A stretch of DNA of 64,000 nucleotides. Source: Siphonodentalium dalli (Eukaryota; Mollusca; Scaphopoda; Gadilida; Siphonodentaliidae). The stretch spans positions 92,246,707 through 92,310,706 of the forward strand of contig CP136067.1 in assembly GCA_032622095.1 (NCBI GenBank), in the 5' to 3' direction. Each line of letters opens with the position of its first letter. Within the stretch, counting starts at the first letter, position 1. The notes under the pieces were generated by a model. The model saw nothing but the letters and a program-made list of their open reading frames with translations, was not told the DNA's origin and did no database searches. Shown here piece after piece: positions 10,500 through 22,728 of this stretch. The position numbers and the translations under genes are program-made.

Positions 10500-11665
10500 G
10501 TGCATGTATCTGAAATATCTGGGGATCGCTGCGCTAATTATTGACATTCACTGATAAACACAGTTTACTCATGCATTCTGAAATATTTGGGGATCCCTGC
10601 TTAAAGTATTGATATTCACTGATAAGCACAGATTACACACACATTCTGAAATATCTGGGATCCCGGCTTAAATTATTGACATTCACCGATAAGCAGTTTA
10701 CTCGTGCATTCTGAAATATCTGGGGATCCCGGCATAAATTATGGACATTCACTGATAAGCACACTTTACTCATGCATTCTGAAATATCTGGGGATCCCGG
10801 CTTAAAGTATGGACATTCACCGATAAGCACACTTTACTCATGCATTCTGAAATATCTGGGGATCCCGCATAAATTATGGACATTCACTGATAACCACAGT
10901 TTACTCATGCATTCTGAAATATCTGGGGATCCCGGCTTAAATTATTGACATTCACCGATAAGCACAGTTTACACATAAAATATCTGAACTATCTGGGGAT
11001 CGCTGCGCTAATTAATGGCATTCCCAGATAAGTACAGTTTACTCATGCATTCTGAAATATCTGGGGATCCCGGCTTAAGTTATTGACATTCACCGATAAG
11101 CACAGTTTATTCATGCATTCTGAAATATCTGGGGATCCCGCTTAAATTATGGACATTCACCGATAAGCACAGTTTACACATAAAATATCTGAACTATCTG
11201 GGGATCGCTGCGCTAATTAATGACATTCACTGATAAGCACAGTTTACTCATGCATTCTGAAATATCTGGGGATCCCGGCTTAAATTATTGACATTCACCG
11301 ATAAGCACAGTTTACTCATGCACTCTGAAATATCTGGGGATCCCGGCTTAAATTATTGACATTCACCGATAAGCACAGTTTACTCATGCATTCTGAAATA
11401 TCTCGGGATCCCGATTTAAATTATTGACATTCACCGATAAGCACAGTTTACACATAAAATATCTGAACTATCTGGGGATCGCTGCGCTAATTATTGACAT
11501 TCACTGATAAGTACAGTTTACTCATGCATTCTGAAATATCTGGGGATCCAGGCTTAAGTTATTGACATTCACTAATAAGCAAAGTTTACTCATGTATTCT
11601 GAAATATATGGGGATCCCGGCTTAAGTTATTGACATTCACTGTTTACGTTTCAGAGTTTACTGCC
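10500..11665. repeat. 68-bp satellite array (~17 units)
   Basis: Unit TCTGAAATATCTGGGGATCC, CGGCTTAAATTATTGACATT, CACCGATAAGCACAGTTTAC, TCATGCAT (68 bp by consecutive TCTGAAAT positions 10710 and 10778). A variant unit (CACATAAAATATCTGAACT with GATCGCTGCGCTAATTA) recurs at about 10972, 11174 and 11452. That is a spacing of three and four units and indicates block duplication within the array. Confidence 0.92.
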
Positions 11666-12220
11666 GGGGTAACATAGATCACATGCCCAGGTTGAGACAG
11701 CGGTTTGCATATCAGTGGCAGATGCTTATTGAATTGTGTCGAACAGTGTTGATGATTGGCATCGCTGATTCAAATTAATTTATCAAAATGACAACATTCA
11801 AATCACGTAAAGTCGAGTTTTGCCTAACCTTGATAATACCAGTTGCGGAAAACCTGGTTAACAAAATAACAGTTTTGTGTACCTGGGTAAGTTGTTGTCG
11901 ACACAAATGCTTAGTGAGAGTTCATCATGTTGGGCCGAAATTTCCTGGAAAAACGTTAATCTTTTAATTCAGTCACGTGACCACGACCGTGGGATTAAAC
12001 AAACTGTATGACCTAATATAGAGTTATATAATACATCGGCCGAGATATGAACACATACCTGTCCTTGACATTGTATGGAACATAAGTGACAGGCATATCA
12101 GTACAATCCTATTCTTGTTGTAGAACCATTGAGCCATCTGAAAATAGTCATGTACATGAATGTGTACCATTTAAATATGCTCTATCGTTTACCAACAATA
12201 ACAACAACCACAGGTTCCTT
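11666..12220. other. Non-coding stretch
   Basis: No gene or repeat recognised. Confidence 0.45.
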
Positions 12221-13110
12221 ATAAAATAATCCATGGTTTACCATAGTAGCTATATGGTAGCCACGGTTGTATCGTAGTTACATTGGTAATTTTGTAGTAT
12301 TGGCATACCATGTTGAGCTTATCACAGCGCTACAGTGACCATGGTAGTCAACACACTACTATGGTGTTAATGTACCATGTATAATTTGACCATGTATTCG
12401 GTGGTTATATCATGTTCAGAACGAGTGAGTCAACAGCTCACTATAGTTAAATCATGGTTTGACTACGAAAACAGTTACGATATTACTATAGTTGTACGAT
12501 GCATAATTTTACCATAGTTTCATGGTAGAACACTACTTATGTTGAAGATAAACTATATGTCTACTCCAGATTGATTGATTGACTGGGGTTTAATGTAGCT
12601 TTCAGCAAATAAGGCCACATTACGACATTGCCAGTTTTAGTGGTGGAAGACATTCGCAAACTTACGGCTAATCTAACAGTGATTTTCAATGGCTGATGAA
12701 CTCGTCGACCATGTGCGGCAAACCACCTTCCATCGGCGTGTAACTGGCAACTCCGCCAGATAACGATTTCGAGTTACAAAGTCCATTGTGGAAACATGTG
12801 GATTTGAACACTCATCGCCAGCGCTGGAGGGCGAGATGGCTTGGGGATTGTACCACTAACCGACTGAGCCACCGAGGCCCCGCGTTCTACTCGAGTTTAT
12901 ATGGCAATAATTAACATGTGTTAATATACGCTGTTTAACTACATGTGTTTAGTACCTGGATTTGTGACTGTTCGATATCTGGTACACCATAATAAACCAT
13001 GATTTAACTACAGTAAGCATGGTGGCCATGTTAATACTATGGTTTAACTAACAAATAAGATGAAGACCATACTAATACTATGGCTCTAATTTGACATGTA
13101 TAAATTGACC
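12220..13110. repeat. Degenerate TACCATGG/ACTATGGTT motif cluster
   Basis: Short, imperfect, mostly palindromic words (ACCATGGTA, ACTATGGTTTAACTA, TACCATAGT) recur from 12220 to 12540, again at 12960-13110 and weakly at 13485-13550. The SINE at 12567-12885 interrupts the cluster. It may be an old, decayed minisatellite. Confidence 0.5.
12567..12885 (-). mobile_element. tRNA-derived SINE with 7-bp target-site duplication
   Basis: On the - strand the element opens with GGGGCCTCGGTGGCTCAGTC. An RNA polymerase III A box (TGGCTCAGTCGG, + positions 12860-12871) is followed ~50 bases later by a B box (GTTCAAATCC, around 12800-12809), the spacing found in tRNA. A ~200-bp non-tRNA body follows. The 3' end is AAACCCCAGTCAATCAATCA, a short ATCA-type tail common in mollusc SINEs. 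TCTACTC flanks both sides (12560-12566 and 12886-12892), a target-site duplication as expected for LINE-mediated insertion. It appears full length. Confidence 0.85.
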
Positions 13111-13770
13111 ATGATTGTTTTGGAAAAATAAAGCTGACTCCACTACCTCATTTGTTGTTATGTTGATGTTGCGTATACCACGAGAAATATATTATTACTG
13201 GTATATTACTTATTTTGTGACAAAAAAAGAAACGAAATGAATGATTAGTGAGCCCAAATATTTACCATGAAATTTGGTAATTTTTATCGTGAAATTGGGT
13301 AACTTTATTGGGTAACAAGTTTCTTGGAGCTGTGTATAATTTATTTTCGCCAATATATCCATTCGAGAGTGCTTATATAAGTTGGAAATATGATGTATAC
13401 TAACTTCACATAAGATAATTCTTAGAATAAATATATAGATACCACAAAGATCCTGACACCAGAGCATTTATATAAAGTGAATGTCCAGCTAACCATAGTT
13501 TTACTACAATAACTACAATAACTATGGTATCGCTGTAGTTTTCATGTACAGTATGACACATGCATTTACCATTTATCGTCTCGTCATGATATGAGTTTGT
13601 GGCTAAAGCGATGTCAAACTCTGACTAGACAGTGGTAAGCGACCTAAACAAAAACAAACATACAAGAAAAAAAAACAATAAGAAAAGCAATACCTGTGTA
13701 GTACAGCTGCTTACAATGTTACAATGCTGATGTTTTGTACTCTACATAGTTTTACCATTATCGTAATACA
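13111..13770. other. Non-coding stretch
   Basis: AT-rich; no credible gene. The 85-codon open frame on the - strand (13210-13467) has the composition of random AT-rich DNA and no recognisable motif. Confidence 0.45.
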
Positions 13771-13774
13771 TATG

Positions 13775-13885
13775 TGTTATATACACAATGTGTTTGTACC
13801 GATTCATGTATCGCGACGAGGCCCGTTTTAATGGTCATATAGCGACAAGGCGACCTTGGTCGCCGAGTCGCTATATATGACCATG
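13775..13885. mobile_element. Palindromic repeat family C, fragment (inverted relative to 17240)
   Basis: Holds TGTGTTATATACACAATGTG, ATCGCGACGAGGC and the palindrome TAGCGACAAGGCGACCTTGG with its complement. It is the reverse complement of the element at 17240-17385 with scattered changes. A third piece starts at 63941 and runs off the window. Confidence 0.7.
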
Positions 13886-13904
13886 AAAATGAGCTGAGTC
13901 ATGA

Positions 13905-14105
13905 AAATGTTAAAAAATTATGTCTAACTAATAAGAAATGATGAGAAAAATAATTGATCCTTTTTTTTTTAGAAAATAATAAGAAAAATATTATTATAAT
14001 TTTTCTAACTATTAGAACATTTAATGCAAGAACATTTTCTAAGTGCACTCCCAAGATATTATTTCTTGTTTTAAGTTTTTTCTCTAAAATAAGAAAATAG
14101 TTTTA
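13905..14105. repeat. AGAAA/TTTCT-rich interspersed repeat
   Basis: Runs of AAGAAAATAATAAGAAAAAT and TTTCTTGTTTTAAG-type words. Same flavour as 20040-20580 and 33690-34010; probably degenerate copies of one interspersed family. Confidence 0.45.
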
Positions 14106-15244
14106 TGAACGCCCATTTTCTGCATTCGTACACATACCTTGAAATCAGTTCGGCAAATTCAAGTCAGTGCAGTGGGTCTGTATGTTACGTTTTTTACGTC
14201 CACTACCGTAACACACGTATGTATGCACGTCTAATACCAAGTTCCAGGTTATGTATACAATATGGCAAAACGGAAACAGTTCCTATTATGGTTGATAAAT
14301 GTATAGCCCTGACGTAGTCACTATGAGATGAAACAATCGTTCGGTGTTGTATTTACCATTGACGAACGAAAACATTCAATGCAGGGCCGAACACTGTGTA
14401 TCCTTTACGTAAATAATATGAGATGAAACAATGACATATGTAGTATCCTGTCGTCTATCCCAGCGACGAGCGATGACATCGATATGGAATACCTCACGAC
14501 GCAGTAATCATCTGATGCTGTTCGATAGTCCACGCGGGATGTCCGACTAACAGTACCCGTCGTCTCATTAAGCCCGGTGCGCTCTTTTATTCACCGAAAT
14601 CGAAGCTTGTCACATCTGTTCTTTTACCATCGCGACCGGCGCAGTTCAACATCACCCCGCGTAACTGGTGCCACGGGGCGGAGATCGTACAGTTTATATC
14701 CGTTCAGATCACAGGCCCCTGCATGGGGAAAATTACTAAAATACCAATATAGACTTATCAGCCTTGTGGAACATATATGAGCATTTATAGGTTATGTCAT
14801 CGGGTTTAATTACACGTTCGTGACAAATTATTGCTAAAAAATATTGATTTTATAACTAGGTCAAAGCCCTCTGAGCGTCCATATCACGTCATCATCACTT
14901 ACCAGTGAATTAATTGATGACTCCAGTAATAAATTCATTTTCATTATAAGTACCATGTTATTTGAATCGTCCATGGAGCACATGAGCGTATTGTGCACTC
15001 ACCCATGGATTAATTAATTCACTTGAGGCATATATTCTGCTGAGTATAAAGGAGATGGTCCCATAAATGGCAGTTTTATGCTGCAGTCCATCTTTATATA
15101 GTCCGAAACTTTAGTTAAAAGAGTCTGATTTAGAAGTGGGTCGTGCATGCATAGTGGAGGTCCAGTTGGGTGATATTACCACTCTGCACTCCGGTGAAAG
15201 GAGAGAGGAACTCTAGCCCGTTCTCTCGGAAATCGGTATACACG
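14106..15244. other. Non-coding stretch with one family E fragment
   Basis: No gene recognised. 14930-15075 matches one arm of the palindromic element at 22516-22728: shared TCATTTTCATTATAA, TACCATGTT, and CATATATTCTGC with GAGTATAAAGGAGATG. Confidence 0.5.
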
Positions 15245-16460
15245 TAATGGGCTTGTAATAGGATTTGTTTTAGGTTAAGGGGCTTAGAATAACCTCATAA
15301 TGTGTTCACAAAGAACTTAAAATCCGAGTGTTTAGTGCCACTATCGACTCATAATGACTTATTAAAAGTTCATGATGGCGGAAAATAACACAAATAAACC
15401 AACTCACGACTTACCAGGTGCCCTTTAAGGACTTTGTCAACCCATTTTTCCACAAAATTGATGGAGTGACAACTGACAAAGCCCTTAAATAAAGGAATGA
15501 GTTCATTTATGTTAGTAATCACAGTAAGAAAGCACCATTTTAAGAGTATAATTCATGATTGATTATCTTAGAAAAACAAAATGTGAACTTTATGGAGGTT
15601 TTAAAACATTATTTTTTTCGAACACCAATCCAACAAACACAAAGTCCATATCTAATAAGAACAAATATGGGAATGTGTGCTGAACACCATGAAGAATGAT
15701 GAACAATAAAACTATATTCATCTTTACCAAGGGTTCTTTGTAAAAATTTACTCAAAACCACTTGTTTACAAATGATTGATTTTCATTCTCAGTAATGCTG
15801 TCTGGAAGTTGACACTTGATGGGTGGATTATGGGTCACCCCTTGTGTCCAGTGTAGCTGGGTTGTTATCGGCCTGTGTGGCCACTGGACCATACGGAATT
15901 ATTCCATGATCGGTGACCCATTTAGTGGTTACAGGGTGGTGTGCTAAATTGAAGATTACGAAATTATGTTATCAACTCACCACTGTCAATAGTTAACCAA
16001 TTGCTGCCAGCTCCCAGTCAACCAAGTTGGGGGAAGTGAATCTATCATTTGTAAACAACTGGTTATAAGTAAATTTTTCAAAGAACACTTGGTAAATATG
16101 ATTATACTTTATGGTTCCTCGTTCACATTATTCAGTACACATTTCCATGTCTGTTTTCTGAGAAATTGATTTTGTGTTTCTTGAATTTGGGTTCGAAAAC
16201 AATATTGTTTAAAACTTCTACCAAGTTTATATTTTTTATTTCTAAGATAATCCATCATGACTTATACTCTTAAAATGTTGCATCAATGGGTTTGGTTGCT
16301 GTGATTACTAATAAAATTGAACAGAATCCTTCAGTTTGACTTCATCAAATTTGGGTTGAAAATGGGTTAGCAAAGCCCTAAAATGTGTTTTCACCGTGGA
16401 CCGCCATAAAACAGAATCGCGGATATATTAGTCCACTATGGGCTTATTTCAAAATCAAAT
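15245..16460. mobile_element. MITE family A copy split by a nested foldback element
   Basis: Left part 15245-15426 and right part about 16382-16460 together carry family A landmarks: ATCGACTCATAATGACTTA, CAACTCACGACTTACCAG, then ATGTGTTTTCACCGTGG and CCATAAAACAGAAT. In uninterrupted copies CTCTTTAACATGTGTTTTCA is continuous. Here it is broken after CCCTTTAA, and the foldback at 15427-16381 occupies the gap. Confidence 0.65.
15427..16381. mobile_element. Foldback element with ~370-bp inverted arms
   Basis: Ends AGGACTTTGTCAACCC (left) and GGGTTAGCAAAGCCCT (right) are inverted. The arms (about 15427-15800 and 16020-16381) continue to match imperfectly, including AACCACTTGTTTACAAATG on the left against CATTTGTAAACAACTGGTT on the right. 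The ~220-bp centre (15800-16015) is unique and contains GGGTGGATTATGGGTCACCC. No coding capacity. It is nested in a MITE family A copy and so inserted after it. Confidence 0.72.
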
Positions 16461-17195
16461 GATTTGATTGCACGCGAAAGAAGTAAAACCATAACCGTGT
16501 AGAATGCTGACTTCACAAACTTGTTCTCATGCTTTTTAATAGTTGTTTTATATACAGAACATTAGCTAACTCTGACCATGACTGTGGAAACTGAGACGCG
16601 CCTTCTTGCATATTCAGCCTATACAATATGCGCCGTCTATAGAAGCACTGCACACCCCAGGGTGTTACTATGTGTTATCTCCCATTTCCATGAAATTCCC
16701 TGATAAAATTGGCGATAACGAATTGGTGATAAAACATCTGTATCATTTCTGCAGTTGCGATACAAGACGCTCGTTGTAACGTCGTTGACTGGTTCAAAAT
16801 CATGAATGAACTGACGTCACATCAATGGCGTGAATAATCAAAACGACATTCCAACGTATATTCTTGCGTACAATATACAAATAGTTCCTAGTTTTTAACA
16901 TTATTTGAGTGCTAGCATCATGGATATTATGGTATAACAGATCACAAAGTAACTGATGTGTATTTGTTCAGTATCTATTATAAATTATATAAAATATGCA
17001 GGTTTAAGATATTTTAATTTAATTTAAGATAATTTGATTTCCGTTAGGCATATTCGCGTGAACTTGCAGGTTGGGAGAATTTAGCAAAGCGAGCTAATCG
17101 CGTGACACAGATAACTTTGATAGTTGGGATAACTTACACAAGAAAGCTAATCGTCGGACACTAATCCAACAATTTTGGCATTTAAGAAACTCCTA
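16461..17195. other. Non-coding stretch
   Basis: No gene or clear repeat recognised. Confidence 0.45.
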
Positions 17196-17390
17196 AAGTG
17201 TAATTTGTGCGGTGGATTCTGTCACACCAATGGTAGATAGATGTGTTATACACAATGTGCTAGTTTTCGTGGCCACATAGCGACTCGGCGACCAAGGTCG
17301 CCTCGTCGCTATATGGCCACAAAAACTAGCCTCGTCGCGATACGTGAATCGATAGAAACACATTGTGTATATAACACATATTTATCACTT
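17196..17390. mobile_element. Palindromic repeat family C
   Basis: The core 17260-17329 is a ~70-bp near-perfect palindrome: CTAGTTTTCGTGGCCA, then TAGCGACTCGGCGACC, and its mirror. Inverted GTGTTATACACAATGTG/CACATTGTGTATATAACAC lies outside it. The left flank TAATTTGTGCGGTGGATTCT recurs at 63942, marking the family boundary. Confidence 0.72.
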
Positions 17391-17673
17391 TACATAACAT
17401 TATGAAAAATGCTATTGAGATTGGTTGCCTCAGTGTAAATATAATTTCCTAGTATATACATGTATCATTGTTTTCATTAACTATTAATGTCTCTGTTAAT
17501 TTTGTAATAAACACACGAGTCCTACTATTTTAAATTCGCAAACGGATGAGTGCGCGAAAATATTACTGCGCACATTTAAATACGAGTAATGTGTTGCAGT
17601 AAATATACATTGTCGTCAGTCCCTCTACTTCGTCCCCGTTAATATATACTATAGCGTCAACGATATGAAGACG
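17391..17673. other. Non-coding spacer
   Basis: Nothing recognised. Confidence 0.4.
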
Positions 17674-17675
17674 TA

Positions 17676-17888
17676 CAGTAATGTCCTAAGTAATCGACTC
17701 TTTAACTACAGCATAATTATGGGTAACTTTTCAAGATTTAGTCGGAAATATGGCTTGTTGCCATTCATCGGAAAGCTCTCGGGGAGAGCTTTCCGATGAA
17801 TGGCAACAAGCCATATTTCCGACTAAATCCTGAAAAGTTACCCATGATTCTGCTGTAGTTAAAGAGTCGATTACTTAAGGCATTACTG
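17676..17888. mobile_element. 213-bp palindromic MITE 'P', copy 1
   Basis: Near-perfect palindrome, arms ~104 bp, ends CAGTAATGTCCTAAG and CTTAAGGCATTACTG, centre GAAAGCTCTCGGGGAGAGC. Flanked by TA on both sides (17674-17675, 17889-17890), as expected for Tc1/mariner-type insertion. Two more copies of exactly the same length lie at 21836 and 36275. Transcription from either side would give a long hairpin RNA. Open frames within it are the palindrome read in frame. Confidence 0.9.
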
Positions 17889-17890
17889 TA

Positions 17891-18495
17891 TTTATCATTG
17901 TTCGAAAGCGTGAACAGCTTGTCAAAATCATCTCCATTATTATGCCCAATGTATGCCATTTAATATGCCATTTGATATCGGCATTGTACAGTTAACGGTA
18001 ATCAATCAATACCTTTTCTGAATCTACGTAGTTTGAAAGGAGTGGTAAGATATGTCGATACATAGTTACATGAAATATCGATATATTGACTGTATGCTAT
18101 ATAATCTCTCGATATATATATACAAAAACGAATTTGATTGGACAATTGGCCCCAATAATGGGAGTTTTTGATGGCCGAGATTTCAAATGAAGAAGTTTCA
18201 ACACGTTTTGAATTTATGTCAGCGTGGCCATTGCTTCTGACAACCTCGCCTCACATAAACAGCGTCGTTGCTTCTGTCACACACAAGCGGTAGAAAATAA
18301 CGAGCATGCAATTGTGAGCTTTTGTGATCAGTCTCGATGTACATGTACATGTGTTACTTAATTATTGGCGATATTGTAGATTTTCGCTGTGTGTGTGATG
18401 GGAATGATGACCATTGCAAGTCATTTACATTTTCTTAAGTAATTATCTATTATTTGGTGTCAATTCTCACCGTGGATATTTTAACCAGGGTAAAT
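17891..18495. other. Non-coding spacer
   Basis: No gene recognised; ATATAT and TACATGTACATGT runs occur (about 18110, 18335). Confidence 0.4.
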
Positions 18496-20039
18496 CAGGT
18501 CAGGCACATCCCCAATTCCGCTATTATAGTGGTATTACACTATTATAGTGGTATTAGACTATTATAGTGGTATTAGACTATTATAGTGGTATTAGACTAT
18601 TATAGTGGTATATGACCATTACCGTTTTGTGAATTTGATAAAAAAAAAAAGACAATCCAAAATCATATTTCACACAAATTATTGAAAATCAGTGTCGCAC
18701 TGATTCGGTATTATACATATATTTTCTCCACACATTTTCGACACACGATCAGCAACTCAAGTAGCGTTCAACTAGTTTAAATGTTGTTATGAAGGAGCGA
18801 TTGAGTCATCCTTCTATTGTCCTTTAGAAAGGCATATAATAGTAATACTAGGCGCTTTCCCGTAAAAAATGACGGGTAAATAAATGTCCTTTGTTACTTT
18901 CTGGTGTTCGCGTGCATGATCATATTCTTATTTATATTAGAAATGAAATGGCTAATATTATGATTCTCTCATATGGATATACTATGCAAGTATTGTCTAA
19001 GTGGATTAATGCCAATAGTTTAGTACGAACGGTTCTGGTCGTCTGGACGCCTACCAATGCTTCAGTTCGAGGGTGTTCTGGTCACAACATTAATATTTAA
19101 AACAAATTAATTAATTTTGCGCCCTTTTCCAATGTTATTGTAGAACGCATGGAATTTTCGTTTATGCAAGTGTGGGTTTATATGCAAGTTTCGTCTATGC
19201 AAGTGTGGGTTTGTGTGCAAGTGTGGTTCGTCTATGCAAGTGTGGTGTGTGCAACGTCATATGAAGTCATTTCGACAAACGTCATAATAAATAGTGTCTA
19301 CTTGAGTGCAAATACGGCGTTTGGGGACCATGTTAGATCTCGCGTTTTCTTTGACCAATCGGCGTGAAAGTTGGTGAGTCATCTTCAACGACATATTGTA
19401 GGCAGTGGTCCAAATTACACCCTCACATATACACACACACGACGGGTTTGGTATATATAGACGGGGGGATTATCGGTCACAATTGTGGGTATATAAATGT
19501 CCTTCGTTACTTTCTGGTCTCCAAGTTCATGAACACATTCTCATTGGTCAAGCTTCTCTTTCACTGCAGGTGCGTTTGAACACTTTATTGAACTAAAATT
19601 GTATGTTGTACTCCCACCAAACCCCACATATATGCATGTCATATGGCACGCAACACAATCCACATATTACTGTATTACTATATTTAATAACTGAAACAAA
19701 CCCCATTTGGGAGCGTTTCGCGGGGGTGGGGGGGGGGGGGGTTGCCTATGCTCGAGAACACTTTATTTCACTAAAAACTTTATTTTCCACCACCACCCAC
19801 ATAATATATGCATCCACGTATGGAATGCAACACAATCAACATATATTACGTTATTACTATATATACTACAGTAACTGTAACAAAGCCTTTATTCCGCGAC
19901 GATGTTGTTAACAGTGAAATTCGGCTGTGCACTGCATGGTATGCGCCGTCTTCTGTTCACAAAGCAAATACAGGAAACGTGAATATATTATAGTAATATA
20001 TATCACTATTATAGTGGATTTCAGGATGTGCCTGACCTG
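18496..20039. mobile_element. 1.54-kb element with ~40-bp terminal inverted repeats
   Basis: Left end CAGGTCAGGCACATCCCCAA followed by CTATTATAGTGG. The right end is its complement, CACTATTATAGTGGATTTCA then GGATGTGCCTGACCTG. Just inside the left end a 19-bp unit (CTATTATAGTGGTATTAGA) is repeated ~4-5 times (18520-18612). The interior holds direct duplications: TAAATGTCCTTTGTTACTTT at 18882 and again at 19494, and a ~130-bp duplication (19575-19690 versus 19750-19885). A G-run (about 19720-19742) could form a quadruplex. No credible coding frame; probably a non-autonomous DNA transposon. The target duplication is not clear. Confidence 0.6.
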
Positions 20040-20580
20040 CACTGCCAAAAATATTTTCTCAATTCAGGAAAAAAAAACTCTTGAAATGAGATATTATCTT
20101 GGGAGAATAGCTAGAAAAATAAGAAAAACATATTTTCTAGGTCAAGAAATGAAAGGATGGGAAAATTTCTTGTCTGAGAAAATTTCTTTAAGAAAACACA
20201 GTAATCTTAGTAAGAAAATCCTAGTAAAAAAATCTTAGTATAGATTTTTTTTCTTAATGTAGGAAAGATTGTTTTTCTCACATAAGTTTATTTTTCTTGA
20301 AATAAGATAAGTTTAAGATACTGCGATTATCTTGGGAGAATAGCTAGAAATTTAAGAAAGCTATACAATTAATCTAGAACTAGAAATTATATTTTCTCTA
20401 GTTAGAAATATCGTCAAGATATTTTTTCTTAAGTGATACCATTTTTTTCTAGAATGAGATTTTCTCAAGCAGGAAAATAAATCTAAGTAAGGAAAACAAG
20501 TTTTCTTAACTAGGAATATTTTCCCCAATTAGGAAAGATATTAGAAAACAATTCTTAATTAAGAAAAACATTTAATTTTA
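20040..20580. repeat. AGAAAA/TTTTCT-rich interspersed repeat beginning CACTGCCAAAAA
   Basis: Starts CACTGCCAAAAATATTTTCT and continues with variations on TTAAGAAAA, TCTTGGGAGAATAGCTAGAA (twice, 20099 and 20331) and TTTTCTTA. The same family ends in inverted form at 34003 (TTTTTGGCAGTG). CACTGC-ended, AAGAAA-rich repeats are widespread non-autonomous elements in animal genomes. Open frames here are low-complexity. Confidence 0.6.
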
Positions 20581-21833
20581 AATTAATATATAATTTCAAT
20601 TGTGTTTTAAAATATACAATTGACATTTATTCTGAATATAAAAACTTCTTTGTAAATATCATTGTTAAATGTATAATAGAGACAATAAGGGGGCTTAAAG
20701 GCACGGGAGGCCTCAGTTGTCGAAAATATTCATATTTGTTTCAATAACCGTAAACAGAAAAACATTAAAACGCATACAGTTTTATTCATATATACCATGC
20801 CCATCGTGTAAACAGCATGCTATCATAAAGACCTACTATATTTTACATAAGCAAGAGCCTGATTGTGTTACAGAAGGCAGCACAGTGATACTGGCTAACC
20901 ACACACAAATGATATAAACGCTCTTTATTCGTTCCATATCAAAATTCAGCAACAAAGAACGCTCTTTATGTTTACCATCATAATATAAACAAACACCAGG
21001 AAAGTAACTTTTTATGCTTTTGTTTACATAACAATGGTCAAACATATGACAATAACATACTTGTTTATGCGATATTTCTTATTTGTATACGGACATAGTC
21101 TTTCTGTTTGTGGCGGTTTTTGACCGGTGGAAATATTTTCACAGCATACCCACTGCCAACGCCTCCCGTACCTTCAAACTTTAAATATACAATCAACAAT
21201 TTCTCGTTACAGTTATGGGTTTCTAAAATTGCAAGTGGCCAAACAAGATACTGTGCACATTCGCGAAATGAAACTATACAAAGTACCTGTATCTTGTTCT
21301 GCCTCTTAAAATTGTATAAACCTATATACGCAACAAAAAATATATTGATTGCTAAAAATTACATCCCGACACATGATTTTCAATATATTTATCGAAAGAG
21401 TTATCTCAAATCTGTCGGTTGCAAAAAATATAACAATTTCTGTTATTTGAGTATCCAGTTCAAAAGATAGGAAAAAAAATCATCACACATGACAAAACAA
21501 GCACTGTATGTGCCTTAATAAACATCGTAAGCCTGTATTTTTAAATGCACATATTCTAGGACGGGTGATGTGTAATAAACACAGAAAGACACTTGTATTA
21601 ATGGATTTGTTGATACGGCACTTGTGCCATTGAGGAAAGATAGAACTCTAGGGTGTGCTGTTCATTGTGCGCTAGCACTCGTGTCATATCAACAAACCCA
21701 TAAACAAAATTGTGTAATTATGTGTATATACAGCATGGTTTCAATAGCTGTTTCGTGAATCATGCAGCTTGCTGGTTTACTGTTCATGTACTAGCCCAAG
21801 TCTTTTCGGTATGCAACAGCTTGAGATATCGAA
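20581..21833. other. Non-coding stretch
   Basis: AT-rich; several short open frames (longest 120 codons at 21108-21470) have no recognisable motif and no splice context that I can defend. Confidence 0.45.
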
Positions 21834-21835
21834 TA

Positions 21836-22048
21836 CAGTAATGCCCTGAGTATAATCGACTCCTTAAACACAGTAGAATTATGGGTAACTTTTCAGGATT
21901 TAGCCGGAAATATGGCTTGTTGCCATTCATCGGAAAGCTCTCTGAGAGCTTTCCGATGAATGGCAACAAGCCATATTTCCGACAAAATCCTGAAAAGTTA
22001 CCAATAATTCTGCTGTGGTTAAGGAGTTGATTACTTAGAGCATTACTG
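21836..22048. mobile_element. 213-bp palindromic MITE 'P', copy 2
   Basis: Same element as at 17676: ends CAGTAATGCCCTGAG and CATTACTG, centre GGAAAGCTCTCTGAGAGCTT, TA on both sides (21834-21835, 22049-22050). Its hairpin loop is essentially absent: the two arms meet in a perfect palindrome. Confidence 0.9.
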
Positions 22049-22515
22049 TAGTTGAAACTGTTTTGGATAGAGTCCTGTCCGGCTACTCTTCTATAACCTC
22101 TCAAGATTTTGAAGTGTTGAATGGGTCACCATGAATCGCTCAATTAAACAATCGCAACGGTGTTGAGTGTTTTGCTTATCGCTCACTATTTACTGCTGTA
22201 TATAAACAAACGATTGACGCACACAAAGTGTGTTTTGTGGATAATAATGCATTCATATGAACATCATCCTATACTTGGGAAACTTTTTGTAAATGTTATT
22301 TATAGTGCTACAATCAAGATAACTTCAACCCACAATTCTGGGCGTAAAGTCCATTATAAAAGAGTATCGGGATGGGACTCTGTCCAAAACAGCATCAACC
22401 CAACCGATACCACAAGTTGTGGACAGGGAAAACTTGGTCTAAACAGGTACTAGTACATGCATGTATTACAAGCATTAAAGCCAATTTAAAGGGTACACTA
22501 AATCGGGCCATTTAT

Positions 22516-22728
22516 GAGACCATCTCCTTTTATACTCAACAGAATATATGCAACAAATGAATGAATTTGGCGTATGGATAAGTGTAACACTTGTGTGCTC
22601 TATGAACAATGCAAACATGGTATTTATAATGAAAATGAATTATTGGCTGGAGTCATAAAATCATTTTCATTATAATTTATACCATGTTGTTTGCATATAT
22701 TCTGCCGAGTATAAAAGGAGATGCTCTT
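22516..22728. mobile_element. Palindromic element family E
   Basis: Outer arms GAGACCATCTCCTTTTATAC and GTATAAAAGGAGATGCTC are inverted. An inner inverted pair (CATGGTATTTATAATGAAAATGA with TCATTTTCATTATAA and TACCATG) surrounds a short centre GGCTGGAGTC. One arm recurs at 14930-15075. No coding capacity. Confidence 0.65.

Noticed and set aside
4545-11665. CRISPR-like repeat arrays
   Set aside because: Units are contiguous satellite monomers without unique spacers, in a eukaryotic context.
21108-21470. 120-codon open frame (+)
   Set aside because: AT-rich random-like composition, no motif, overlaps another open frame in a different phase.
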